In this document: positions 5,873 through 12,088 of the stretch, piece after piece
Layout: every line of letters begins with the position of its first letter
How positions within the stretch are numbered: position 1 is the stretch's first letter
Source: an uncultured Clostridia bacterium
Lineage (GTDB): Bacteria > Bacillota > Clostridia > TANB77 > CAG-508
Assembly (NCBI GenBank): GCA_947628885.1
Contig: CANRBO010000025.1
Location: 1 to 12,088, forward strand
Direction of reading: 5' to 3'
DNA: 12,088 nt
Notes under the pieces: generated by a model
Databases searched by the model: none
The model's input: the letters and a program-made list of their open reading frames with translations, nothing else
Told to the model about the DNA's origin: nothing
Translations under genes and position numbers: made by a program

Positions 5873-8467
5873 ATGGAAGTTTCAGAAGAAGAAAAAGCCA
5901 AAATCGACAGCATGATTGATGATTTGGTTAGAAGAGCCAAAATTGCATCAAAGAAATTTATGGAACTTAACCAAGAGCAAATTGACAAAATCGTAAAAGC
6001 TATGTCAATGGCGGGAGAAGAGAATCACATGTTGTTGGCAAAAATGGCTGTTGAAGAAACTGGCAGGGGAATATATGAAGATAAAATTACCAAGAATATG
6101 TTTGCAACAGAATATATTTATCATAGTATAAAAGATGACAAAACAGTTGGAATAATCAATGATAATGAAGAAGAAGGTTATGAAGAAATAGCTGAACCAG
6201 TTGGAATTATTGCAGGAGTAACACCTGTAACAAATCCAACTTCTACAGTCATGTTCAAATCTTTGATTTCGGTAAAAACTAGAAATGTTATAATTTTTGG
6301 TTTTCATCCAAGTGCACAAAAATGCAGTACAGAAGCTGCAAAAATCTTGAGAGATGCAGCAATCAAAGCTGGAGCGCCAGAAGATTGTATATTATGGATT
6401 GAAGAACCTTCAATAACAGCAACGTCAGCTCTTATGCATCATCCAGGAGTTAATTTGGTTTTGGCTACTGGTGGAACAAGTATGGTTAAAGCAGCGTATT
6501 CATCAGGAAAACCTGCTTTAGGAGTAGGACCAGGAAATGTACCTTGCTATATAAATAAAAGTGCAAAATTAAAAACCACAGTCAATGATTTAGTAATGTC
6601 AAAATCATTTGATAATGGTATGATTTGTGCATCTGAGCAATCTGTAATTGTAGATGAAGAAATACATGAAGAATTTGAACAGCTAATGAAGGCAAATGGT
6701 TGCTATTTCCTAAATGAAGCAGAAACGCAAAAATTAAGAGATGAAATGTTTACAGAAGACAAGCTTAATAGTTATGTAGTAGGGAAAAATCCTTACGATA
6801 TAGCGATTAAAGCAGGAATAGAAGTTCCAAAAGATACTAAAGTATTGGTACTTAAGGAAAATGGAGTAGGAATAGAATTTCCATTTTCACAAGAAAAATT
6901 AAGCCCAGTTTTAGCTTATTATATTGTAAAAGATGCAGATGAAGGAATTAATTTAGCAGAAAAATTAATCGAATTCGGTGGGATGGGGCATTCTGCAGTA
7001 GTACATGCAGAAGATGAAAAAGTTATAGATAAATTCTCAGAAATCGTAAAAGTAGGAAGAATTATAGTAAATTCGCCTTCAACTCACGGAGCAATCGGAG
7101 ATATTTATAATACCAATTTACCGTCATTAACGCTCGGATGTGGAACATTTGGCGGAAATTCCACAACATCAAATGTATCAACAGTAAATCTAATAAATAT
7201 AAAAAGAGTAGCTAAAAGGAGGGTAAATATGCAGTGGTTCAAAGTGCCAAATAAAATTTATTTCGAAGCAGGCTCAATTGGATATTTAGAAAAAATGCCA
7301 AATATAACGGGAGCATTTATAGTAACAGACGAAGGCATGGTTAAATTAGGATATGTAGATAAAATATTGTATTATTTAAGAAAAAGAGAAGGTCATGTAC
7401 ACTCAAAAATTTTCAGTGACGTGGAATCAGATCCGTCTTTTGAAACAATCAAAAGGGGAGTGGACATGATAAATGAATTCAAACCTGATGTAATAATCGC
7501 GATAGGTGGTGGAAGTGCCATAGATGCAGCAAAAGGAATGTGGCTATTTTATGAGCATCCTGACGCAGACTTAGAAGGCATGAAACTTAAATTTATGGAT
7601 ATTAGAAAAAGAACTTATAAATTTCCAAAATTGGGAGTAAAAGCCCAATTAGTAGCAATACCAACAACATCAGGAACAGGATCTGAAGTAACATCATTTG
7701 CAGTTATAACAGATAAACAAAATGAAAAGAAGTATCCATTAGCAGATTATGAACTAACACCAAATGTGGCAATAATTGATCCGGATCTAGTAATGAGTTT
7801 GCCACAATCAATTACAGCAGACACAGGCATGGATGTTTTAACACATGCAATAGAAGCGTATGTATCAAATATGGCATCAGATTACACAGACGGATTATCA
7901 GAAAAAGCAGCAGAATTAGTATTCAAAAATCTAAGAACAGCTTATAATGACGGAAACAATAGATATGCAAGAGAAAAAATGCACAATGCAAGTACAATAG
8001 CAGGAATGGCATTTACCAACGCATTTTTAGGAGTATGTCACTCAATGGCACACAAGATAGGTGGAGAATTCCACTTGCCACATGGTAGAATTAATGCAAT
8101 TTTACTTCCTTATGTCATTAAATATAATGGAGTGGACAATCCAACCAAATTTGTATCATTTCCTAAATATGAATATTATATAGCAAAGCATAGATACGCA
8201 GAAATATCAAGAAGGATGAATTTCCCAGCATATACAGATGATGAAGGATTAGAATCATTAATTAGAGAAGTAAGAAAATTAGCTGATGATGTAGGAATAC
8301 CAAGGTCATTTAAAGATGCAGGAGTCAATGAGCAAGAATTCCTAGATAAGATTGACATGATAGCAGATAGAGCATTTGAAGATCAATGCACATCAGCAAA
8401 CCCAAGAGTGCCATTGGTTCCGGAAATAAAACAAATGCTGTTAGATAGTTATTATGGAAATTTGTAA
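5873..8467 (+). CDS. adhE: Bifunctional acetaldehyde-CoA / alcohol dehydrogenase AdhE
   Basis: AdhE converts acetyl-CoA to acetaldehyde and then to ethanol using two NADH, the main redox outlet of many anaerobes. With ATG 5873 it has 864 aa, the usual family length. The frame opens at TTG 5840, with another ATG at 5849. I prefer 5873 because GGAAGG precedes it and the family N-terminus starts there, but 5849 is possible. The N-terminal aldehyde dehydrogenase half (about 1-440) has catalytic C252 in NGMICASEQ. The linker RVAKRRVNMQWFKVP leads to an iron-dependent alcohol dehydrogenase half with GGGS (545-548), PTTSGTGSE, and iron ligands D654, H658, H723 and H737, all intact. The protein is known to polymerise into spirosomes in other bacteria. 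It is preceded by its own promoter and followed by a strong terminator hairpin. A perfect internal ribosome site lies at the domain junction. Confidence 0.97.
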   Translation: MEVSEEEKAKIDSMIDDLVRRAKIASKKFMELNQEQIDKIVKAMSMAGEENHMLLAKMAVEETGRGIYEDKITKNMFATEYIYHSIKDDKTVGIINDNEEEGYEEIAEPVGIIAGVTPVTNPTSTVMFKSLISVKTRNVIIFGFHPSAQKCSTEAAKILRDAAIKAGAPEDCILWIEEPSITATSALMHHPGVNLVLATGGTSMVKAAYSSGKPALGVGPGNVPCYINKSAKLKTTVNDLVMSKSFDNGMICASEQSVIVDEEIHEEFEQLMKANGCYFLNEAETQKLRDEMFTEDKLNSYVVGKNPYDIAIKAGIEVPKDTKVLVLKENGVGIEFPFSQEKLSPVLAYYIVKDADEGINLAEKLIEFGGMGHSAVVHAEDEKVIDKFSEIVKVGRIIVNSPSTHGAIGDIYNTNLPSLTLGCGTFGGNSTTSNVSTVNLINIKRVAKRRVNMQWFKVPNKIYFEAGSIGYLEKMPNITGAFIVTDEGMVKLGYVDKILYYLRKREGHVHSKIFSDVESDPSFETIKRGVDMINEFKPDVIIAIGGGSAIDAAKGMWLFYEHPDADLEGMKLKFMDIRKRTYKFPKLGVKAQLVAIPTTSGTGSEVTSFAVITDKQNEKKYPLADYELTPNVAIIDPDLVMSLPQSITADTGMDVLTHAIEAYVSNMASDYTDGLSEKAAELVFKNLRTAYNDGNNRYAREKMHNASTIAGMAFTNAFLGVCHSMAHKIGGEFHLPHGRINAILLPYVIKYNGVDNPTKFVSFPKYEYYIAKHRYAEISRRMNFPAYTDDEGLESLIREVRKLADDVGIPRSFKDAGVNEQEFLDKIDMIADRAFEDQCTSANPRVPLVPEIKQMLLDSYYGNL
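7217..7231 (+). promoter_or_regulatory. Internal ribosome binding site and in-frame ATG at the AdhE domain junction
   Basis: AGGAGG (7217-7222) stands 6 nt before an in-frame ATG (7229-7231). This ATG is codon 453 of AdhE, in the linker just before the iron alcohol dehydrogenase half. Initiation here would give a free 412-aa alcohol dehydrogenase domain. The site is stronger than the one in front of the full-length gene. The same bases encode Lys-Arg-Arg, so the site could be incidental. Confidence 0.6.
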
Positions 8468-8527
8468 GAGAAATAAGAAAAATAAGAAGAATAGATAAGA
8501 AGAAGAATAGGTAAGAACGGATAATAA

Positions 8528-8559
8528 AAACAGGCACTGATTAAGGTCAGTGCCTGTTT
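8528..8559. terminator. Bidirectional intrinsic terminator between convergent genes
   Basis: A perfect 13-bp stem, AAACAGGCACTGA (8528-8540) with TCAGTGCCTGTTT (8547-8559), encloses a 6-nt loop. The run of A at 8526-8530 gives a U tract on the minus strand, so it terminates the deaminase transcript well. On the + strand only TTT follows, within the stem, so termination of adhE is probably less efficient but still likely. Confidence 0.9.
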
Positions 8560-8564
8560 GAAAT

Positions 8565-9056
8565 CTAATATGTCATTTTTCCATCTAATAAATCATCTTG
8601 ATTTATCCAATCTTCTACATCAAAATCAGCATATTCAGTTTTATTTATTCTTGCATAAACTGTATTAATTCCGGCATTTATTATAAGTTTTCTACACATT
8701 TGACAAGGAGAAGCGCCTTCTTCATATTCATTTGAATCTTTTTTAATTCCCACTAAATATAAACTAGAACCAATCATCTTATCCCTAGAAGCACTAAGCA
8801 TGGCATTTTGCTCAGCATGTACACTTCTACAAGCATCGTATCCGCCATGATGCATTTCAGGAAAAAGTTTCTTTTTACAACAATATCCTAAATCAATACA
8901 ATTTTTTCTTCCACGGGGAGAACCATTATACCCAGTAGCAATTATTTCATCATTTTTTACTATAATACAACCATAATTTTTTAATAAACAAGTACTTCTT
9001 TCAGCAACTGTTTCCGCAATATCTAAATAATAGTTTATTTTACTCACTCTATCCAT
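8565..9056 (-). CDS. dCMP deaminase family protein (ComEB-like cytidine/deoxycytidylate deaminase)
   Basis: A 163-aa zinc enzyme that would deaminate dCMP to dUMP, feeding thymidylate synthesis. The zinc site is complete: HAEQNA with H80 and catalytic E82, and PCQMC with C118 and C121. YNGSPRG (43-49) is the typical substrate-loop motif. Extra cysteines at 53, 59 and 60 fit the second structural zinc site found in some family members. The start is supported by AAGGAGG four bases upstream on the minus strand. It is transcribed alone, from the promoter at 9104-9132 to the shared terminator. Assignment to dCMP rather than another deaminase substrate rests on family pattern only. Confidence 0.92.
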   Translation of the reverse strand: MDRVSKINYYLDIAETVAERSTCLLKNYGCIIVKNDEIIATGYNGSPRGRKNCIDLGYCCKKKLFPEMHHGGYDACRSVHAEQNAMLSASRDKMIGSSLYLVGIKKDSNEYEEGASPCQMCRKLIINAGINTVYARINKTEYADFDVEDWINQDDLLDGKMTY

Positions 9057-9084
9057 AGTCCCTCCTTGTATAGTTCATTATTTA

Positions 9085-9105
9085 TTTTTGGTTTTCTGCC
9101 AAAAA
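9085..9105 (-). promoter_or_regulatory. Palindrome over the start region of the deaminase promoter
   Basis: TTTTTGG (9085-9091) and CCAAAAA (9099-9105) form an inverted repeat that overlaps the end of the -10 box and the predicted transcription start. Its position suits a repressor operator or a hairpin at the very 5' end of the RNA. No regulator is known from the sequence. Confidence 0.4.
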
Positions 9106-9132
9106 TATATCAAAAAATAGCTTATAAGTCAA
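9104..9132 (-). promoter_or_regulatory. Sigma-A type promoter of the dCMP deaminase gene
   Basis: Read on the minus strand, TTGACT (9132-9127) and TATATT (9109-9104) have a 17-bp spacer. The start would be near 9097, giving a leader of about 40 nt with the AAGGAGG site at its end. Confidence 0.75.
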
Positions 9133-9183
9133 ATCAAAATATTAAAGAAAATATTTGAAAGAGAAAAATAAAGCGGAAGGATA

Positions 9184-9212
9184 TTGACAACAAAAAATGA
9201 GTATTATAAAAT
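9184..9212 (+). promoter_or_regulatory. Promoter of the small repeat-containing gene
   Basis: A consensus -35 TTGACA (9184-9189) is followed after 17 bp by TAAAAT (9207-9212). Transcription would begin near 9219, about 76 nt ahead of ATG 9295. Confidence 0.65.
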
Positions 9213-9294
9213 ATAAAGTGTAAAAACGAAAATAAACATAAAAAAGACAGTAGATTCATATTAAATAAATATACAATACAAGGAGAATAAAAAA

Positions 9295-9511
<217 letters not shown>

Positions 9512-9559
9512 TAGAATACATAGTTTTTCTGTGTTTTAACTATAACATTTTAGATTAAT

Positions 9560-9565
9560 TATAAT
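9560..9565 (+). promoter_or_regulatory. Possible -10 box for the leader of the second pilin-like gene
   Basis: TATAAT here would place the transcription start near 9572, at the beginning of the 5' arm of the leader element. No good -35 hexamer is found at the right spacing, so this is tentative. Confidence 0.4.
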
Positions 9566-9568
9566 TTC

Positions 9569-9720
9569 TAATCTTAAAAATATTATATTTTTTGCGCCTT
9601 GTTGTCGCAAATTTCATAATGCCATGTGGCAAGTAAATGTAATTTGCTTCAAGAGTCCTACGCTAAAGGCTCCGGTTGGTGTCTAGCGCGGCTGCTTCAA
9701 CCATAATATTTTTAAGATTA
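9569..9720 (+). promoter_or_regulatory. 152-nt structured leader element with 18-bp terminal arms, copy 2
   Basis: Perfect 18-bp inverted arms, TAATCTTAAAAATATTAT (9569-9586) and its complement at 9703-9720, close the element. Inside are a 6-bp hairpin TTTGCG/CGCAAA (9591-9596 with 9606-9611), a hairpin TGCC/GGCA (9620-9631) and a helix 9674-9679 with 9697-9702 that abuts the outer stem. CGCTA (9661-9665) can pair with TAGCG (9684-9688), crossing that helix as a pseudoknot. AGATTA at 9552-9557 can compete for the 5' arm (TAATCT, 9569-9574). The 3' half recurs at 1-57 before the other pilin-like gene. It could be a riboswitch-like leader RNA; I do not recognise a known class. A small inverted-repeat mobile element is the alternative. 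Confidence 0.6.
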
Positions 9721-9792
9721 ATCAATAAATAATTAGTAGTTAATAATTAATAAAAATAAATAATAATAAAAAGTCAAGGAGAAAAAATAAAA

Positions 9793-11586
9793 ATGAAAAC
9801 AAAACAGATGAAAAATCAAGGAGAAGGAGGAAAGAAACAGATGAAAGAAAGGAAGGTAAAAGAAAAAATGAAAAGATTAAATGAACAAGGTATTACACTT
9901 GTTGCTCTAGTGGTAACCATAATCATAATGCTCATTTTAGCAGGGGTGGCGTTAAATGCGGTATTGGGAGATAATGGTTTGATTGGTAAAACTAAGCAAG
10001 CTGTAGAAAAATATAAAAAAGCACAAAGTGAAGAAGAAGAGACATTAGAGCAATACGAAAAAGACATAAATAATTTAGATAATGTAGTGAATAATGATAA
10101 ACAGGTAAATAGACCAACAATTTCGGACGGCATGATACCAATAAAATATGATGAAGAAAATAAAAAATGGGTAATAACAAATGAATATGATGACGAATGG
10201 TATGATTATAAAGATACGAGTAATTTAAAATGGGCAAATATGATGTTAAGTGATGGAAAATATAAAGCAAGTGAGAAAAATAATACAGAAGCAGAAGGTG
10301 GATATAAAGATGACGGAACAGTAGAAGTAGAGCTTAATGAATTAGGAAGTATGTTTGTATGGATACCAAGATATGCATATAGTTTTAATTCATACCATAC
10401 AGAAATGAACATCAAAGATGAAACAAATGCAGAAATTGAAGGAATAACCAAAATTAGCTTTTTAAGAGGGACAAGTAATACAGATTTCGAAGGAAAAACT
10501 TACAATAAAAGTTATAAAACAAATCTAAAAACAGAAGATCCAGCAGGAGACGTTGAAGTAGGAAAGCCAACACCAATGATAGTGCATCCGGGATTCACAT
10601 TTGGAGGGAAAGAATTAACAGGAATATGGGTAGCAAAGTTTGAAGCTAGTATGACAGGAACGAATTTAAATACAAAAGAAAATAACAATAAGGTAACACA
10701 AAACACAATATTAGATGCAAATTGTGTAAAAATATCACCAAATGCAGAAACATGGAGAAATATAAATATAGGAAATGCATTTATGAACTGCTATAACATG
10801 AACGGAAATGGAAACATATATGAATTAAATAAAAATAAGGAAGATAGTCACTTAATAAAAAATGTAGAGTGGGGAGTTGTAGCATATTTATCAAGTTCAC
10901 AATATGGTTATATACCAACAATTAATACCAGTGGAATAGAGACTAATGGAAAGAGTGAATCGGAATTTCACTCATATACAGGAGCTCAAAATTATCAATC
11001 CAATATAAGTCAGAGTACAACTAATAATATTACAGGAATATATGATTTGAGCGGTGGTAGTTGGGAACTTGTGGCAGGATATTATGATAATCAAAGTGGT
11101 TTCTTAAAAATTAATGGAACAGGAGTTTTTAACGATAATAGTACATTAAAATCAGAATATACAAAATATTGGGACAAATATGAGGTTGGAGAAGACGAGA
11201 AAAATGGGATTGATTTATTACAACAAGATTATACTCATAATGATGAATTTAAAGAGGTAACCATGAAAAGATATCAGTTATTAAAAGGATATTTAGGGGA
11301 TGCAATGTACGAGTTAATAAACGAAAATAATTATTCATATAGAGGAAAGACTGTAGATAACAAAGAGGCACATATAAATATAAAAGATGAAAGTTCCACT
11401 AACTCAATCTTGGGTGCAGGATATTATAATCAAGACTATTTTCTTATGGGAATTTGCAGATATTGTTTCGTCATGCGTGGTGCTTGTTATATAGATGGAA
11501 CAGGTGCAGGTATTTTTGCAACCCATACAGAGGGAGGACATCCGGATTATAGATGTCATGCATTTAGACCTGTAATAGTTGTTTAA
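9793..11586 (+). CDS. Type IV pilin-like surface protein with DGR-type C-terminal lectin-like domain
   Basis: A 597-aa paralog of the gene at 139-1437, sharing the N-terminal module only. EQG at 31-33 marks the likely prepilin cleavage (after G33), followed by a hydrophobic helix to about residue 56. Mature position 5 is Ala rather than Glu. A charged helix (about 66-96) precedes an ectodomain with MFVWIPRYAY (187-196), HPGFTFGGKELTGIW (265-279) and a conserved-looking block from H353 containing NVEWG. This plan recalls formylglycine-generating-enzyme / C-type lectin fold domains of surface and phage proteins. The C-terminus FVMRGA (559-564), GAGIFA, then AFRPV (590-594) is the typical end of DGR target proteins. 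Starts at ATG 9793 (AAGGAG upstream) and ATG 9841 (AAGGAGAAGGAGG upstream) are both possible. It is preceded by the leader element. Receptor or adhesin function is inference. Confidence 0.82.
   Translation: MKTKQMKNQGEGGKKQMKERKVKEKMKRLNEQGITLVALVVTIIIMLILAGVALNAVLGDNGLIGKTKQAVEKYKKAQSEEEETLEQYEKDINNLDNVVNNDKQVNRPTISDGMIPIKYDEENKKWVITNEYDDEWYDYKDTSNLKWANMMLSDGKYKASEKNNTEAEGGYKDDGTVEVELNELGSMFVWIPRYAYSFNSYHTEMNIKDETNAEIEGITKISFLRGTSNTDFEGKTYNKSYKTNLKTEDPAGDVEVGKPTPMIVHPGFTFGGKELTGIWVAKFEASMTGTNLNTKENNNKVTQNTILDANCVKISPNAETWRNINIGNAFMNCYNMNGNGNIYELNKNKEDSHLIKNVEWGVVAYLSSSQYGYIPTINTSGIETNGKSESEFHSYTGAQNYQSNISQSTTNNITGIYDLSGGSWELVAGYYDNQSGFLKINGTGVFNDNSTLKSEYTKYWDKYEVGEDEKNGIDLLQQDYTHNDEFKEVTMKRYQLLKGYLGDAMYELINENNYSYRGKTVDNKEAHINIKDESSTNSILGAGYYNQDYFLMGICRYCFVMRGACYIDGTGAGIFATHTEGGHPDYRCHAFRPVIVV
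11452..11577 (+). other. Putative DGR variable region in the second pilin-like gene
   Basis: The last 45 or so codons encode the pattern aromatic-V-x-R-G-x...G-x-GAGIFA...FRPV that ends many DGR target proteins. By hand count 11461-11580 is 41% GC (49 of 120) against 28% (34 of 120) in 11281-11400. Many codons at expected variable positions are NNT or NNC (TGC, TAT, TGT, GAT, CAT), as AAY codons in a template would produce. The compositional contrast is weaker than in the first gene. No template repeat is in the window. Confidence 0.45.
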
Positions 11587-11703
11587 ATTATATAAAAGTA
11601 ATAAACATTGTCTCAATGATATTAAAATTGTAACATATTTGTAATATTACCTTGAAAGCGTTGAAATAACTGAGATTGTAAAGATTGATAGACATAATTT
11701 TCA
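11587..11703. other. Intergenic region before veg
   Basis: No gene is seen. A weak hairpin CATTG/CAATG lies shortly after the pilin-like stop and lacks a T tract, so termination of the pilin-like gene is unresolved. GTAATATTAC is a short palindrome of unknown meaning. Confidence 0.35.
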
Positions 11704-11732
11704 TTGACTTTTTTCGACAAAAATGATACGTT
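11704..11732 (+). promoter_or_regulatory. Promoter of veg
   Basis: TTGACT (11704-11709), a 17-bp spacer and TACGTT (11727-11732), with TG one base ahead of the -10, form an extended -10 promoter. The veg promoter is among the strongest sigma-A promoters in Bacillus subtilis, so a solitary strong promoter here fits. Confidence 0.6.
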
Positions 11733-11762
11733 ATAAACATCATAAGAAAAGTAGGTGATTAA

Positions 11763-12065
11763 ATGATTTACCAAGAGGATATTACAAACTTGCAATCAGA
11801 CATCAAAGAGAAAATTGGACAAAAGATAATCGTAAAAGGCTCTTTAGGAAGAAGTAGGTCGTTTGAGAAAGAAGCCACAATCGAAAAAGCTTATCCTAAT
11901 ATTTTTGTGGTTAAGTATGAAGAAAACGAAAGAAATGTCTCTTACCAATATAAAGACGTATTAACTAGAACAGTTGAAGTTGACGTATTTGACGGAGAAA
12001 GTTATAGCCCACTTGTTCCACCAATACTAAAAACTCAAAAGAAGGTAAAGGCTTCATTAAGTTAA
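11763..12065 (+). CDS. veg: Veg family protein
   Basis: A 100-aa protein with the Veg pattern: an N-terminal helix containing DIKEKIGQKIIVKG, then a small beta-barrel with GRSRSFEKEATIEKAYPNIF and VSYQYKDVLT. It is slightly longer than B. subtilis Veg (about 86 aa), with a Lys-rich tail. In B. subtilis, Veg is known to stimulate biofilm matrix gene expression; its biochemical activity is not settled, and a similar role here is only presumed. AGGTG at 11753-11757 is 5 nt before the ATG. It is transcribed from its own promoter. Confidence 0.92.
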   Translation: MIYQEDITNLQSDIKEKIGQKIIVKGSLGRSRSFEKEATIEKAYPNIFVVKYEENERNVSYQYKDVLTRTVEVDVFDGESYSPLVPPILKTQKKVKASLS

Positions 12066-12088
12066 TAAAAAATAAGGTAGCTCACAAA

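Noticed and set aside
6005..6319. Minus-strand 104-aa open frame within adhE
   Set aside because: It is a shadow of the well-supported AdhE frame, with no ribosome site or domain. The same applies to the other antisense frames in uvrC, the methyltransferase and the pilin-like genes.
9591..9720. Cyclic-di-GMP class I riboswitch before the pilin-like gene
   Set aside because: ACGCTAAAGGCTCCGG recalls the conserved ACGCAAAGCCTCCGG part, but the required GCAAACC half and the standard helices are missing, so I do not assign this class.

Overview
The window is AT-rich DNA from a low-GC Gram-positive bacterium. It most resembles an uncultured gut Clostridia-type Bacillota genome, judged from the strong AGGAGG ribosome sites, sigma-A type promoters, a Veg protein, AdhE, and two pilin-like proteins of a kind I associate with gut Clostridia. 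I cannot name a species.

Layout. Positions 1-1437 hold the end of a conserved leader element and a pilin-like gene with a hypervariable-looking C-terminal lectin-type tail. A gene-poor gap of about 300 bp follows. Next come housekeeping genes on the + strand: uvrC (1738-3591), a tiny membrane-peptide ORF (3847-3951), a 38-bp tandem repeat, a SAM-dependent methyltransferase (4158-5024), an RluA-type pseudouridine synthase (5069-5752) and bifunctional adhE (5873-8467). A convergent bidirectional terminator separates adhE from a minus-strand dCMP deaminase gene (8565-9056). Positions 9133-9792 carry no long ORF but are dense in signals. They hold a complete small transcription unit (promoter, ribosome site, ATG, an (AG)17 tract inside the reading frame, terminator), then a 152-nt element bounded by a perfect 18-bp inverted repeat. 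That element leads into a second pilin-like gene (9793-11586). The window closes with veg (11763-12065) and its own promoter.

How the parts fit. The housekeeping genes are ordinary. The interesting layer is the accessory material between them. The two pilin-like genes share an N-terminal prepilin segment (30 of 33 residues identical) and the same upstream leader element. Their ectodomains are unrelated, and each ends in a C-terminal segment that looks like the variable region of a diversity-generating retroelement (DGR) target. These segments are GC-richer than the gene bodies (about 47% against 25% in the first, 41% against 28% in the second), and the first is full of NNC codons. No reverse transcriptase or template repeat is in the window, so any diversification would have to act in trans from elsewhere. 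The (AG)17 tract sits so that gain of one repeat unit fuses a 26-codon ORF to a second open frame and gives a 73-codon protein, which is the layout of a phase-variable contingency gene. Together these suggest a surface-variation strategy built from dispersed single-gene cassettes. That overall picture is inference; the individual sequence patterns are seen directly.
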